Part shown: one piece after another, positions 6,826-14,958 of the stretch | Position numbering within the stretch: the stretch's first letter is position 1 | Layout of the letters: the number at the start of each line of letters is the position of its first letter | Assembly: GCA_938034715.1 (NCBI GenBank) | Contig: CALHMM010000024.1 | Span: 1-18,753, forward strand | Direction: 5' to 3' | Length of the DNA: 18,753 nucleotides | From: Minisyncoccota bacterium | GTDB lineage: Bacteria > Patescibacteriota > Minisyncoccia > Moranbacterales > GCA-2747515 | The notes under the pieces: model-generated | What the model was told of the DNA's origin: nothing | Databases searched by the model: none | What the model saw: only the letters and a program-made list of their open reading frames with translations | Program-made: the position numbers and the translations under genes

Positions 6826-6940
6826 TTCAACAGTAGAAAACCAACAGAATGTAGATCAAACGCCCATCGGCAAAATGATCTCAGTATGTTGGTGCTTTAT
6901 ATTTTTATAATCAATTTGTTCACCGTTTAAAATACGCAAA

Positions 6941-7360
6941 ATGCCAACAATTAACCAGCTCAGACGAAAACCGCGAAAGTCGAAGTCTTCAAAGACGAAG
7001 TCACCAGCGATGACGCACGTTTTTAACACGCTAAAGAATAAGCCTGTTAAATCACAAGGTCCATTCAAACGAGGTGTGTGTGTAAAGGTCTCTACAATCA
7101 CGCCTAAAAAGCCAAATTCAGCACTCAGAAAAATTGCTCGCGTAAAACTAACTAATGGTATGGAAGTAACAGCGTACATTGGTGGAGAAGGACACAATCT
7201 TCAAGAGCATTCAATCGTTATGATCCGTGGAGGACGTGTAAAAGATCTTCCTGGTGTGCGGTACCACGTAGTGCGCGGAGTACTGGACTGTGCAGGTGTA
7301 GAAGGACGCAACCAAGGACGCTCGAAATACGGAACAAAAAAGCCAAAAGCGGCTAAATAG
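6941..7360 (+). CDS. rpsL: 30S ribosomal protein S12
   Basis: S12 sits at the decoding centre of the small subunit and controls accuracy. The 139-residue protein carries all the hallmarks: PTINQLRRKPR at the N-terminus, FKRGVCVKV, TPKKPNSALRK, GGEGHNLQEHS, RGGRVKDLPGVRYH and a C-terminal RSKYGTKKPK. The two lysines changed in streptomycin-resistant mutants of other bacteria (in TPKKPNS and in RVKDLPG) are unchanged. Between the N-terminus and KRGVC there are about 13 residues more than in E. coli, as in the long form seen in Firmicutes. It is the first gene of the rpsL-rpsG-fusA cluster, and no Shine-Dalgarno precedes it. Confidence 0.98.
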   Translation: MPTINQLRRKPRKSKSSKTKSPAMTHVFNTLKNKPVKSQGPFKRGVCVKVSTITPKKPNSALRKIARVKLTNGMEVTAYIGGEGHNLQEHSIVMIRGGRVKDLPGVRYHVVRGVLDCAGVEGRNQGRSKYGTKKPKAAK

Positions 7361-7397
7361 TATCATATTACCGTAACCTATAACCTAATTCCAAAAT

Positions 7398-7865
7398 ATG
7401 CCTAGAAGAAAACGAACATTTAAGAAGTCATGGCGTCCAGATCCTATCTACAGCAATATGCTCGTAGGTCGATTTATCGGTCAGATCATGCTTGACGGAA
7501 AGAGAAGTGTAGCTGAAAAAATTGTCTACGACTCTTTTGACATTATTCACGAAAAAACAAAAAAAGGTGGTCTCAATGTGTTTGAGCAAGCACTAAAAAA
7601 CGTTTCGCCTCTCGTAGCATTAAAGTCACGACGCATCGGTGGCGCAAACTACCAAGTGCCTGTTCCAGTGATTGGTGACCGGAGACAGACGTTAGCAATG
7701 AGATGGATCCGTGAGGCATGTCGCAAACAAAAAGGAAAGAGTATGGCGGAACGATTAGCGATGGAGCTTCTAGCAGCAAGCGAAAAAGATGGGGCAGCGA
7801 TGAAAAAGCGTGAAGAGACACATCGCCAGGCAGAAGCAAATAAGGCGTTTGCTCACTTCGCATAG
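7398..7865 (+). CDS. rpsG: 30S ribosomal protein S7
   Basis: S7 is a primary 16S rRNA-binding protein that nucleates the head of the small subunit. The 155-residue protein shows the usual order: an N-terminal basic arm (MPRRKR), DPIYSNMLVGRFI, ALKNVSPLVALKSRRIGGANYQVP, then RRQTLAMRWI and the C-terminal ERLAMELLAA followed by KREETHRQAEANKAFAHF. Length and order are typical of the family. It follows rpsL by 37 bases and is surely co-transcribed with it. The ATG has no Shine-Dalgarno sequence upstream. Confidence 0.98.
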   Translation: MPRRKRTFKKSWRPDPIYSNMLVGRFIGQIMLDGKRSVAEKIVYDSFDIIHEKTKKGGLNVFEQALKNVSPLVALKSRRIGGANYQVPVPVIGDRRQTLAMRWIREACRKQKGKSMAERLAMELLAASEKDGAAMKKREETHRQAEANKAFAHFA

Positions 7866-7984
7866 ACTTCGTGAATTGGATAAATGCAGAGAAATTCTCT
7901 AGACCAACAAGTTACAAAATTAAAAAATGGTTTGAAAGTAAATTAATTCTTTCTAACCTCAAATCAATAATCTAAACACATCCT

Positions 7985-10075
7985 ATGGCACGCAAAACCA
8001 CGATCGACATGGTACGAAACATCGGTATCATTGCACATATTGACGCTGGTAAGACAACCACAACAGAACGAATTCTCTACTACACTGGTGTAAGCCACAA
8101 AATTGGAGAAGTCCATGATGGAGATGCAACCATGGATTGGATGGAACAAGAACAAGAGCGTGGTATTACGATCACATCTGCAGCAACGACATGCTTTTGG
8201 AAAGACTACCAATTCAATATCATTGATACGCCTGGACACGTTGACTTTACAGTTGAAGTAGAACGATCGATGCGTGTTCTTGACGGTGGTGTCGTTTGTT
8301 TTGATGGAAAAGAAGGTGTTGAGCCTCAATCAGAAACAGTATGGAGGCAAGCTGACAAGTACAAAGTTCCTCGCATTTGCTTCATCAATAAGATAGATAA
8401 AGATGGCGCAGACTTTGATCGAGCTTACGAATCAATTGTCAATCGACTTACACCACATGCTACGCCGATGCAAGTACCTATCGGTGAGCGAGGTGGATTC
8501 GAGGGTGTCGTAGATTTGATTACTATGAAAACTGTTACCTTCGACGGGAAAATGGGAGAGCAAGTGATCTACAGTGATGAGATCCCTGCAGAACTCAAGG
8601 AAAAAGTAGACTCATGGCGAAACACTCTCATAGAAAAAGCTGTAGAACAAGACGACGCTCTGATGGAAAAATATCTTGGTGGCGAAGAGATTTCGGAGGA
8701 AGAGCTTAAAGCTGCAATTAGAAAAGGCACAATAGCAAATACATTTGTACCAGTTTATACAGGTACCGCACTGCAAAACAAAGGAGTACAACTTGTACTT
8801 GACGCAGTTGTTGATTTTCTCCCATCGCCAAATGAGATTCCACCAATTGTTGGTGTTGATGTGGATGATGAGACAAAGGAGCTTACGCGTGAAGCTACAG
8901 ATGAGGCGCCTTTCAGCGCACTCGCATTTAAAGTTGCAACGGACCCATTTGTTGGACAGCTAATCTTCTTCCGTATTTATTCAGGTTCACTTAAATCGGG
9001 ATCATACATATACAACACGACGGGAGAGTCAAAAGAGCGCGTTGGACGAATTCTACGTATGCATTCCAATGATCGAGAAGAAGTAGAAGAGCTCTTCTCA
9101 GGCGAGATCGGTGCACTCGTAGGAATGAAAAACACGCGAACTGGGGACACACTTACAGATCCTGATCACAAAATCATCCTTGAGAAAATCGAGTTTCCAG
9201 AACCGGTAATCTCTATTGCAGTTGAGCCAAAGACCAAGGCTGATCAAGAAAAGATGGCTGTAGCTCTGGGTAAATTGTCAGGAGAGGACCCATCTCTCCG
9301 AGTCCATACTGACGAGGAAACTGGCCAAACAATTATTGCTGGAATGGGTGAGCTTCATCTAGACATCATCGTAGATCGTCTAAAGCGAGAGTTCAATGTC
9401 GAAGCAGCAATTGGAAAGCCACAAGTATCGTACCGTGAGACGATCACATCAGACGCAGAAGGTGAAGGAAAATTTGTCCGACAGTCAGGTGGTCGCGGAC
9501 AGTATGGTCACTGTAACGTGCGTGTGGAGCATCAGGAGCCTGGCACAGGATTTGAGTTTGTCGATGAAATCAAAGGTGGTTCAATTCCACAAGAGTTCAT
9601 CAAGCCTGCAGCTAAAGGAATGGAGGAAGCACTTAAAAACGGCGTCATTGCTGGTTACCCAATGGTTGACGTTAAAGTTACACTGTACGACGGTTCTTTC
9701 CACGACGTTGATTCGTCTGAGGCAGCATTTAAAATTGCAGGATCAATGGCAATCAAAGATGCTGTAAAAAAAGCAAATCCAGTAATACTCGAACCAATTA
9801 TGGCTGTCGAGGCAAAGACACCTGAAGAATTTATGGGTGATGTTGTTGGAGATGTAAATTCTAAGCGAGGAATTATCAAGGAAATGAATGATATCGGAGA
9901 GGGCAATGCAAAGCTTAAAGTAATCGATGCAGAAGTGCCACTTTCGTCAATGTTTGGCTATGCTACGCAACTACGATCTATGACGCAGGGCCGCGCAAGC
10001 TACACAATGGAATTTTTGCACTACGCAGAAGTACCAAAGAACGTAGCGCAAGAGATCATGGGGGAAACTGCATAA
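7985..10075 (+). CDS. fusA: Elongation factor G
   Basis: EF-G is the GTPase that moves tRNAs and mRNA after peptide bond formation. The 696-residue protein has standard length and complete GTPase motifs: G1 AHIDAGKT (17-24), the switch I RGITI (59-63), G3 DTPGH (81-85) with catalytic His85, and G4 NKID (135-138). Domain II through domain V are intact, including GMGELHLDIIVDRLKREF, the domain IV segment GRGQYGHCNV, and a C-terminal ending in FLHYAEVPKNVAQEI. It follows rpsG after a 119-base gap with a small perfect hairpin (AGAGAA-A-TTCTCT, near 7889) and no obvious terminator. No tuf gene follows; the next gene is ndk. Confidence 0.98.
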   Translation: MARKTTIDMVRNIGIIAHIDAGKTTTTERILYYTGVSHKIGEVHDGDATMDWMEQEQERGITITSAATTCFWKDYQFNIIDTPGHVDFTVEVERSMRVLDGGVVCFDGKEGVEPQSETVWRQADKYKVPRICFINKIDKDGADFDRAYESIVNRLTPHATPMQVPIGERGGFEGVVDLITMKTVTFDGKMGEQVIYSDEIPAELKEKVDSWRNTLIEKAVEQDDALMEKYLGGEEISEEELKAAIRKGTIANTFVPVYTGTALQNKGVQLVLDAVVDFLPSPNEIPPIVGVDVDDETKELTREATDEAPFSALAFKVATDPFVGQLIFFRIYSGSLKSGSYIYNTTGESKERVGRILRMHSNDREEVEELFSGEIGALVGMKNTRTGDTLTDPDHKIILEKIEFPEPVISIAVEPKTKADQEKMAVALGKLSGEDPSLRVHTDEETGQTIIAGMGELHLDIIVDRLKREFNVEAAIGKPQVSYRETITSDAEGEGKFVRQSGGRGQYGHCNVRVEHQEPGTGFEFVDEIKGGSIPQEFIKPAAKGMEEALKNGVIAGYPMVDVKVTLYDGSFHDVDSSEAAFKIAGSMAIKDAVKKANPVILEPIMAVEAKTPEEFMGDVVGDVNSKRGIIKEMNDIGEGNAKLKVIDAEVPLSSMFGYATQLRSMTQGRASYTMEFLHYAEVPKNVAQEIMGETA

Positions 10076-10121
10076 CACAGTAGGTGCAAGGTAGCGGAGT
10101 CTAATAAAGTAAAAAAACAGC

Positions 10122-10724
10122 ATGAGTCATCCAAAAAAAGAGCGATCATTTGTCATTATAAAACCTGACGGAATCCAAAGGGGTTTATCGGGAGAGATTA
10201 TCTCACGTTTTGAGCGAGTTGGTTTGAAAATGGTTGGCATGAAAATGATCATGGCATCTGAAGACCAATGTTGGAAGCACTATAACAAGGATGATCAGTG
10301 GTTTCAGTCCAAGGGGGAAAATGCAGTTGCAAATCGCAAAAAACTAGGGCTGCCAGTAGAAAAAGAAGCCATAGAGTATGGTCGCGACATCATCGGCGTT
10401 GTTGTGAAATACATGGTGGCAAGCCCTGTTATTGTGATGGTTTTTGAAGGTAATGAGGCATGCGCAGTTGTCAAAAAGCTGGTAGGTGGCACTGAGCCAG
10501 CAACAGCAGATATAGGGACAATTCGAGGTGATCTAACAATCGACTCGTATCAAATTACAGACGTTGATGGTCGTGCAGTCCGTAACCTTGTGCACTGTAG
10601 TGACAACGCTGAGGAAGCAGAGTACGAGACCAGTATTTGGTTTGACACTAAAGAACTCATCGACTACAGGTTGGTACAAGAAGCAATGCTCTACGACGTA
10701 AACTTAGACGGCATTATGGAATAG
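10122..10724 (+). CDS. ndk: Nucleoside diphosphate kinase with insertions
   Basis: Ndk balances NTP pools by moving the gamma-phosphate from ATP to other nucleoside diphosphates through a phospho-histidine. The core is clear: FVIIKPDGIQRGL near residue 10, GTIRGDLT (132-139), and NLVHCSDN with catalytic His158. At 200 residues it is much longer than the usual 135-150. About 35-40 extra residues sit after HYNKD (roughly 56-94, before KYMVASPVIVMVFEG), about 10 lie between GTIRGD and the active-site His, and the C-terminal tail is extended. It is the last gene before a strong terminator, 46 bases after fusA. Function is secure; what the insertions do to the oligomer is unknown. Confidence 0.95.
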   Translation: MSHPKKERSFVIIKPDGIQRGLSGEIISRFERVGLKMVGMKMIMASEDQCWKHYNKDDQWFQSKGENAVANRKKLGLPVEKEAIEYGRDIIGVVVKYMVASPVIVMVFEGNEACAVVKKLVGGTEPATADIGTIRGDLTIDSYQITDVDGRAVRNLVHCSDNAEEAEYETSIWFDTKELIDYRLVQEAMLYDVNLDGIME

Positions 10725-10735
10725 ATAGCTCTCGT

Positions 10736-10761
10736 AAACCGGGCTTACTGCCCGGTTTTTT
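10736..10761 (+). terminator. Intrinsic terminator after ndk
   Basis: AAACCGGGC and GCCCGGTTT form a 9-bp stem around the loop TTACT, followed by a run of six T (10756-10761). This is the clearest rho-independent terminator in the window and closes the rpsL-rpsG-fusA-ndk unit. Confidence 0.9.
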
Positions 10762-10801
10762 CGTCAGTAAAATTGCATAAAAATATAGTATAGCATAGAG
10801 G

Positions 10802-10810
10802 TGTTATAAT
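10802..10810 (+). promoter_or_regulatory. Extended -10 promoter of a likely leaderless nuclease mRNA
   Basis: TGTTATAAT is an extended -10 element (TGn plus perfect TATAAT at 10805-10810). Seven bases separate it from the ATG at 10818, so transcription should start on or next to the start codon. No good -35 is seen, as is common with extended -10 promoters. Confidence 0.6.
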
Positions 10811-10817
10811 ACTTTGT

Positions 10818-11372
10818 ATGAAAAACTTCGACATAAAAAATCTAATAATATTTGTCTCAGGCGCAATATCAAGCCTCGTAGTGGCTTGGCTGTACGGGGC
10901 AGATTTCCGGCTGCCAGAAGACAAAAATGCAGATCCTTCGTCAGGATCAAACTCCCAACAGGAAGCTGCGCAGCAACAAAATAAAAATAGCGACCTAAGG
11001 GAAATTGCACAAGTGCAGCAAGTTGTAGATGGCGATACTGTTACCTTGGCCACCGGTGAGAAAGTGCGATTACTAGGTATCGACACGCCTGAAATAGGTG
11101 AGTATTTTTATGAAGAAGCAACACAGAAACTCAAAGAGCTAATTGGCCAGAAAGAAGTTTATTTAGAAAAAGATATATCGGAAACCGACCGCTACGACAG
11201 ACTACTACGACACATATATGTGGATGACACATGGGTAAACGAAATTATGATCGAGGAGGGCTACGCAAAATTTATTACCTACCCTCCAGATGTTAGGCAT
11301 GTACAGAGATTCAAGGAACTACAAAGTCAGGCACGTGCAAATAATAGGGGAATGTGGCAAAATAAAGAGTAA
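10818..11372 (+). CDS. Membrane-anchored thermonuclease (SNase family)
   Basis: A 184-residue staphylococcal-nuclease-type enzyme that hydrolyses DNA and RNA using Ca2+. Residues about 7-25 form an N-terminal hydrophobic anchor, followed by a Gln/Ser-rich linker (about 36-58). The catalytic domain then has every key residue: Asp73 in VDGDTV, Arg84, Asp89 and Glu92 in VRLLGIDTPE, and Arg128 in TDRYDRLLRHIY; these match Asp21, Arg35, Asp40, Glu43 and Arg87 of the Staphylococcus enzyme. An extracellular, membrane-tethered nuclease is the natural reading. A role in salvaging nucleotides from outside DNA is an inference that would suit an organism with few biosynthetic genes. It has its own promoter just after the ndk terminator. 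Confidence 0.92.
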   Translation: MKNFDIKNLIIFVSGAISSLVVAWLYGADFRLPEDKNADPSSGSNSQQEAAQQQNKNSDLREIAQVQQVVDGDTVTLATGEKVRLLGIDTPEIGEYFYEEATQKLKELIGQKEVYLEKDISETDRYDRLLRHIYVDDTWVNEIMIEEGYAKFITYPPDVRHVQRFKELQSQARANNRGMWQNKE

Positions 11373-11392
11373 GAGCCATTTACAAAACTTAT

Positions 11393-12160
11393 ATGAAAGC
11401 AAGTATACAAGAGTACAAGCCCTTTGTGAAAAGAGCGTGGGATCTTTTTAAGGTAGAGTGGGGATTTTTTATCATCGCCATACTTATTCTTCTGCTTGTA
11501 GAAATCATTGACACACTCTTTGGTATTGATAGCCCCACTAATAGCTTTATTATAACGCTCGTCATGCTAGTGGCTAGTTTTATGCTGACGGTTGGCTTTA
11601 TACAGGCAATCTTTGATTACATTGATACAAAAAAAATTAGCTTCGAAACATTCTTTGGAGCCTACAGCAATCCAAAAGTAATCGTTGATTACGCGCTTGG
11701 GTACATGTTGTTTTCCTTGATTACGTATGGACTAGCTATACTGACACTTCTATCACTTGCAGCACTTATTTACTTTACGCAACCCAATATTTTTACAGAC
11801 ATTTCATTATCGATAGCTAGTAATGATGGCAAAGTATTTGAAGCCATCAAGCCAATACTCCCACAATTAATTGTAATCGGTGCGCTCGCGCTCATTGTAA
11901 TTATCTATACATCTACACGTTTAGGATTTACTCCATTTCTGATTATCGACAAAAATCTCAAGCCAGTACAAGCTCTGAAGAAGAGTCTGCATATGACGAG
12001 CGGTCATTTCTGGTACGTGTTTCTCTTCTCTATATTTCTACTACTTTTTAACGTCCTAGGGTTTTTCTGCCTTGTGATTGGTTTGTTTGTGACAGTTCCA
12101 GTTTCAATAATCGCATACTTCCTCTTCTACAGGTCAATCGTTGACAAACATGCATTCTAA
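11393..12160 (+). CDS. Multi-pass membrane protein of unknown function
   Basis: A 255-residue integral membrane protein with about six hydrophobic segments (near residues 20-42, 48-70, 100-125, 160-180, 212-235 and a last one overlapping the C-terminus). The final third (KNLKPVQALKKSLHMTSGHFWYVF, a long hydrophobic stretch, then a YR near the end) resembles the C-terminal pattern of the YciC/DUF975 group of poorly understood membrane proteins. No transporter or enzyme motif is visible. It starts 20 bases after the nuclease gene, and its stop codon lies only 13 bases before the most likely trhO start, so the three genes are probably co-transcribed. Function unassigned. Confidence 0.75.
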   Translation: MKASIQEYKPFVKRAWDLFKVEWGFFIIAILILLLVEIIDTLFGIDSPTNSFIITLVMLVASFMLTVGFIQAIFDYIDTKKISFETFFGAYSNPKVIVDYALGYMLFSLITYGLAILTLLSLAALIYFTQPNIFTDISLSIASNDGKVFEAIKPILPQLIVIGALALIVIIYTSTRLGFTPFLIIDKNLKPVQALKKSLHMTSGHFWYVFLFSIFLLLFNVLGFFCLVIGLFVTVPVSIIAYFLFYRSIVDKHAF

Positions 12161-12173
12161 ATACACGTGTGTA

Positions 12174-13220
12174 ATGACAGATACAAGAAAAATTAATCGC
12201 GATTCCAAAGAAATTGCTCTAGCAAAAATTGCCAAGGAGAATTTTTCACGTAGGACAATTTCATTCTATAAGTACGTATCAATAGACAATCCTACAATTC
12301 TACGAGATGAGCTCTTTGATGCATTGCAGCAATTTAATTGTAAGGGGCGTATTTACATCGCTAAAGAAGGTATAAATGCTCAGATGAACGTTCCTTTGCC
12401 AGCATGGGCTGAATTTGACAGTTACATTCAAGGTATCCCAGAGTTTAAGGGAGTTCCATACAAAATCGCTCGCGAAGAGTCAGAAGGCACATCCTTTTGG
12501 AAGCTAACAATAAAAGTAAAGAATAAAATTGTCGCTGATGGAATCAATGACCCTCAGTTTAACCCTGCAGATACAGGAAAATACATGACTGCCCGAGAAG
12601 TCAATCAGGCAATCGAGGATCCAGACACACTTCTTGTCGATATGAGAAATCAGTATGAGGCTGAGGTGGGACACTTCGAGGGCGCACACATCATGCAGGT
12701 AGATACATTTCGACAACAACTATCAACTGTAGAGGATGAGCTAGGAGATAAAAAGAACAGAAAAATTCTCATGTACTGTACAGGTGGAATTCGCTGCGAA
12801 AAGGCAAGTGCCTGGTTCAAACACAAGGGCTTTGGGGATGTGGCGCACATAAAAGGGGGGATTATCGATTATGATAAGCAAGTGAAGGAACAGGGTTTGG
12901 AAAACAAATTCCACGGAAAAAACTTTGTCTTCGACGAGAGGCTAGGAGAACGGATCAGTGATGAGATCATTGCCACTTGTCATGTTTGCAACAAAACAAA
13001 GGCTGACAATCACTATAACTGCAAAAACAAGGCTTGCCACATTCTCTACATCTCATGCGATACATGCTTGGAGGAAAAAGCAGGTTATTGTTCAACATAC
13101 TGTCATACTTTTGCGAGACTACCAGACAGATTGAGGAGGCCTATTACACGATGGCAAAGTCATCTAAAGAAGAAATACTTAAAACCTCGATTCACAAAAG
13201 GAGGTCTACGAAAAATCTGA
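12174..13220 (+). CDS. trhO: tRNA uridine-34 5-hydroxylase, rhodanese family (TrhO/YceA)
   Basis: TrhO hydroxylates uridine 34 of certain tRNAs in an oxygen-dependent way, the first step toward wobble-base modifications. The protein aligns with E. coli YceA over most of its length: TISFYKYVSI, GRIYIAKEGINAQM, the central SFWKLTIKVKNKIVADGI, the rhodanese domain with LVDMRNQYEAEVGHFEGA and the catalytic loop MYCTGGIRCEKASAW, then GKNFVFDERLGERISDEIIA. A Cys-rich C-terminal region follows (CHVC, NCKNKAC, CDTC, CSTYC). I chose ATG 12174 (348 residues) because it lies after the upstream stop and gives an N-terminus like that of YceA; ATG 12150 and a TTG at 12141 are also possible. The stop is TGA, evidence for the standard code. 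Confidence 0.95.
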   Translation: MTDTRKINRDSKEIALAKIAKENFSRRTISFYKYVSIDNPTILRDELFDALQQFNCKGRIYIAKEGINAQMNVPLPAWAEFDSYIQGIPEFKGVPYKIAREESEGTSFWKLTIKVKNKIVADGINDPQFNPADTGKYMTAREVNQAIEDPDTLLVDMRNQYEAEVGHFEGAHIMQVDTFRQQLSTVEDELGDKKNRKILMYCTGGIRCEKASAWFKHKGFGDVAHIKGGIIDYDKQVKEQGLENKFHGKNFVFDERLGERISDEIIATCHVCNKTKADNHYNCKNKACHILYISCDTCLEEKAGYCSTYCHTFARLPDRLRRPITRWQSHLKKKYLKPRFTKGGLRKI

Positions 13221-13225
13221 CAAAA

Positions 13226-13534
13226 ATGGTAACAGAGCAAAATAACAAAACATTCCGCGACCGAGTATATGATGTAGTAGCTGAGATTCCTCGCGGTAAA
13301 GTGATGAGCTATGGCGAGGTAGCTCGGAGAGCTGGGTCACCACGTGCAGCCCGCGCAGTTGGATCTCTGATGAATAGCGATGAGGATTTTCACTCACTGC
13401 CATGTCATCGCGTCATTCTCGGGAATCGACACGTAGGCGCATATGCTGGCGGGCCCCAAGCAAAGGCAAAAATTCTAATATCTGAAGGAGTTATCGTCGA
13501 GAACCTGAGAGTATTAGAAGAGCAAATGATGTAA
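13226..13534 (+). CDS. Short methylated-DNA-protein cysteine methyltransferase (Ogt/MGMT domain)
   Basis: This repairs alkylated bases by transferring the alkyl group to its own cysteine. The 102-residue product is just the C-terminal MGMT domain. It has IPRGKVMSYGEVARRAG, the helix with the flipping arginine (AARAVGSLMN, Arg44) and the acceptor site SLPCHRVI with Cys60, then GAYAGGPQAK. The active Cys is present, so this is not an alkyltransferase-like (ATL) protein, which lacks it. The frame is open upstream to 13034, but that part overlaps trhO in another frame and shows no family similarity; ATG 13226, six bases after the trhO stop, gives a normal domain boundary. It is probably co-transcribed with trhO. 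Confidence 0.88.
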   Translation: MVTEQNNKTFRDRVYDVVAEIPRGKVMSYGEVARRAGSPRAARAVGSLMNSDEDFHSLPCHRVILGNRHVGAYAGGPQAKAKILISEGVIVENLRVLEEQMM

Positions 13535-13611
13535 TTGTACAGACACAGTACCAACAAAGAGCAAAAATACAATATTGATCTGTGGAAAACACTTCCAAGT
13601 ACAAATATTTA

Positions 13612-13640
13612 TTCACACCAAGGTGATGTCATGGTACTAT
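13612..13640 (+). promoter_or_regulatory. Candidate promoter of the MFS gene
   Basis: TTCACA (13612-13617, 5/6 to TTGACA) and TACTAT (13635-13640) are separated by exactly 17 nt. Transcription would start near 13647, 47 bases before the ATG at 13694. The -35 box overlaps a DnaA-box-like sequence (TTATTCACA, 13609-13617). Confidence 0.45.
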
Positions 13641-13693
13641 TGGTAAGACAGTAGAGATAGAGTCTCAAAAACAAAAAAAATTACCCAAAAATA

Positions 13694-14866
13694 ATGGAAA
13701 TTTCATCAGGATCCAATACAGACCGGAAAATTGGCTTTATCACCTCACTTGGATTTCTCTTTGGTCTCTCTGTAGCTCTCGTAGCTTATCTTGGATCGTC
13801 ATACTTCAAAGAAGCAACTGGCGTAGAAAATGTAGGCATTTTTTTTGTCGTTAGTTTCTCATTTATCCTTCTAGGTCTACTCAATCTCCACAAGGTTTTC
13901 CTGAAATTTGGAAGGCCGCGGACACTATTGATCTTACTTACATTACAAATTGTAGTTGTACTTTTTCTAGCACTTCTGCCAGTCTCCCCACTGGGCGCAT
14001 TTTTTCTTATACTCTATTACATCATTTACGGCATCATCTGGGTTGTCTGGGATGCAGTTCTCGAAGCGTACTCTGTCGATGAGAAGACAGGACGCATTCG
14101 AGGAATGTTTCTGAGTGTGTGGGGGATTGGGGCAATCATTGGCCCACTCCTTTCGCTATCACTAGTTGAAAAGCATGGATACGGCCTCATCTTTTCGATA
14201 GTACTTGGTCTCTACAGCTTGATGCTCGTTGTTGCGCTGATCACACTCAATCAGATCACAGGTAAAATTAAGACTAAACGAGTTCCTCTTCCAAAACTGA
14301 TAAAAAAAGTCTGTGCAAACAAGGCGCTCTGGCGAGTGTACTGGGTGGCTTTAAGTTTGAGCTTCGCTGCTTCTACAATGGTTGTATTTATACCACTACG
14401 ATTGCGAGAAATGGGATTCCAATGGTCAGAAATGGGAATGATGTTTACGCTGATGCTCTTACCTTTTGTACTACTTGAATATCCTGCCGGATTGCTCGCG
14501 GATAAGAAATATGGAGAGAAAGAAATCATGTTCGTGGGATTTATAATATTGATCGTTGCAGTGATTTTGATCACAAGACTTGAAAGCGTATCGTTTTGGG
14601 TTTGGACAGGTGCTCTTTTACTATCACGTGTTGGATATGCTCTGATCGAGTCTATGCGCGATACATATTTCTACAAGCAGATAGATGGAACAGATGTTGC
14701 TCTTATAAATCTCTTCCGAACGGCAAGGCCAGTTGCATATATCGTTTCAATGGTTATAGCTACGGTGATACAACTATTCTTTGGGATGACAGCAGTATTT
14801 ATAGGACTGCTGGTCTTCTTGCTTGTCGGTCTCTATCCAGTGATTACCCTCAAAGACACAAAATAG
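13694..14866 (+). CDS. Major facilitator superfamily transporter
   Basis: A 390-residue polytopic protein with about 12 hydrophobic segments in two halves, separated by a basic loop near residues 190-210 (GKIKTKRVPLPKLIKK). That is the usual MFS layout and length. Landmarks are the first-half YGIIWVVWDAVLEAYS and GRIRGMFLSVWGIGAIIGPL, and the second-half LLEYPAGLLADKKYGEKE, which looks like the loop-8/9 version of the MFS A-motif. It should be a secondary transporter in the cytoplasmic membrane, driven by an ion gradient, or an exporter. The substrate cannot be inferred and no neighbouring enzyme points to one. It has its own candidate promoter in the 159-base gap upstream. Confidence 0.87.
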   Translation: MEISSGSNTDRKIGFITSLGFLFGLSVALVAYLGSSYFKEATGVENVGIFFVVSFSFILLGLLNLHKVFLKFGRPRTLLILLTLQIVVVLFLALLPVSPLGAFFLILYYIIYGIIWVVWDAVLEAYSVDEKTGRIRGMFLSVWGIGAIIGPLLSLSLVEKHGYGLIFSIVLGLYSLMLVVALITLNQITGKIKTKRVPLPKLIKKVCANKALWRVYWVALSLSFAASTMVVFIPLRLREMGFQWSEMGMMFTLMLLPFVLLEYPAGLLADKKYGEKEIMFVGFIILIVAVILITRLESVSFWVWTGALLLSRVGYALIESMRDTYFYKQIDGTDVALINLFRTARPVAYIVSMVIATVIQLFFGMTAVFIGLLVFLLVGLYPVITLKDTK

Positions 14867-14943
14867 CTGAAATTGGATTGAGATTGATACTATTTTGATT
14901 AATCACGGTTGCATGAGGTCCTTCGATGTTTTTATAGTCCCTG

Positions 14944-14952
14944 TGCTATAAT
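14944..14952 (+). promoter_or_regulatory. Extended -10 promoter of scpA, likely leaderless
   Basis: TGCTATAAT is an extended -10 element with a perfect TATAAT (14947-14952), six bases before the ATG at 14959. The start point would fall on the ATG. The -35 region is weak. Together with the identical arrangement before the thermonuclease gene, it argues for leaderless transcripts in this organism. Confidence 0.6.
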
Positions 14953-14958
14953 TTCACA

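Noticed and set aside
7960..7984. A separate promoter directly before fusA
   Set aside because: No convincing -35/-10 pair stands at a normal distance in the 119-base gap; co-transcription with rpsG is simpler.
13218..13220. TGA read as glycine (code 25) as in some related lineages
   Set aside because: No real gene in the window has an internal TGA, and reading through this one adds only a few residues; all genes are full length under the standard code.
13034..13225. Longer N-terminus for the MGMT protein, starting at 13034 or 13151
   Set aside because: This part overlaps trhO in a different frame, where trhO coding is conserved to its end; the MGMT domain starts normally at 13226.
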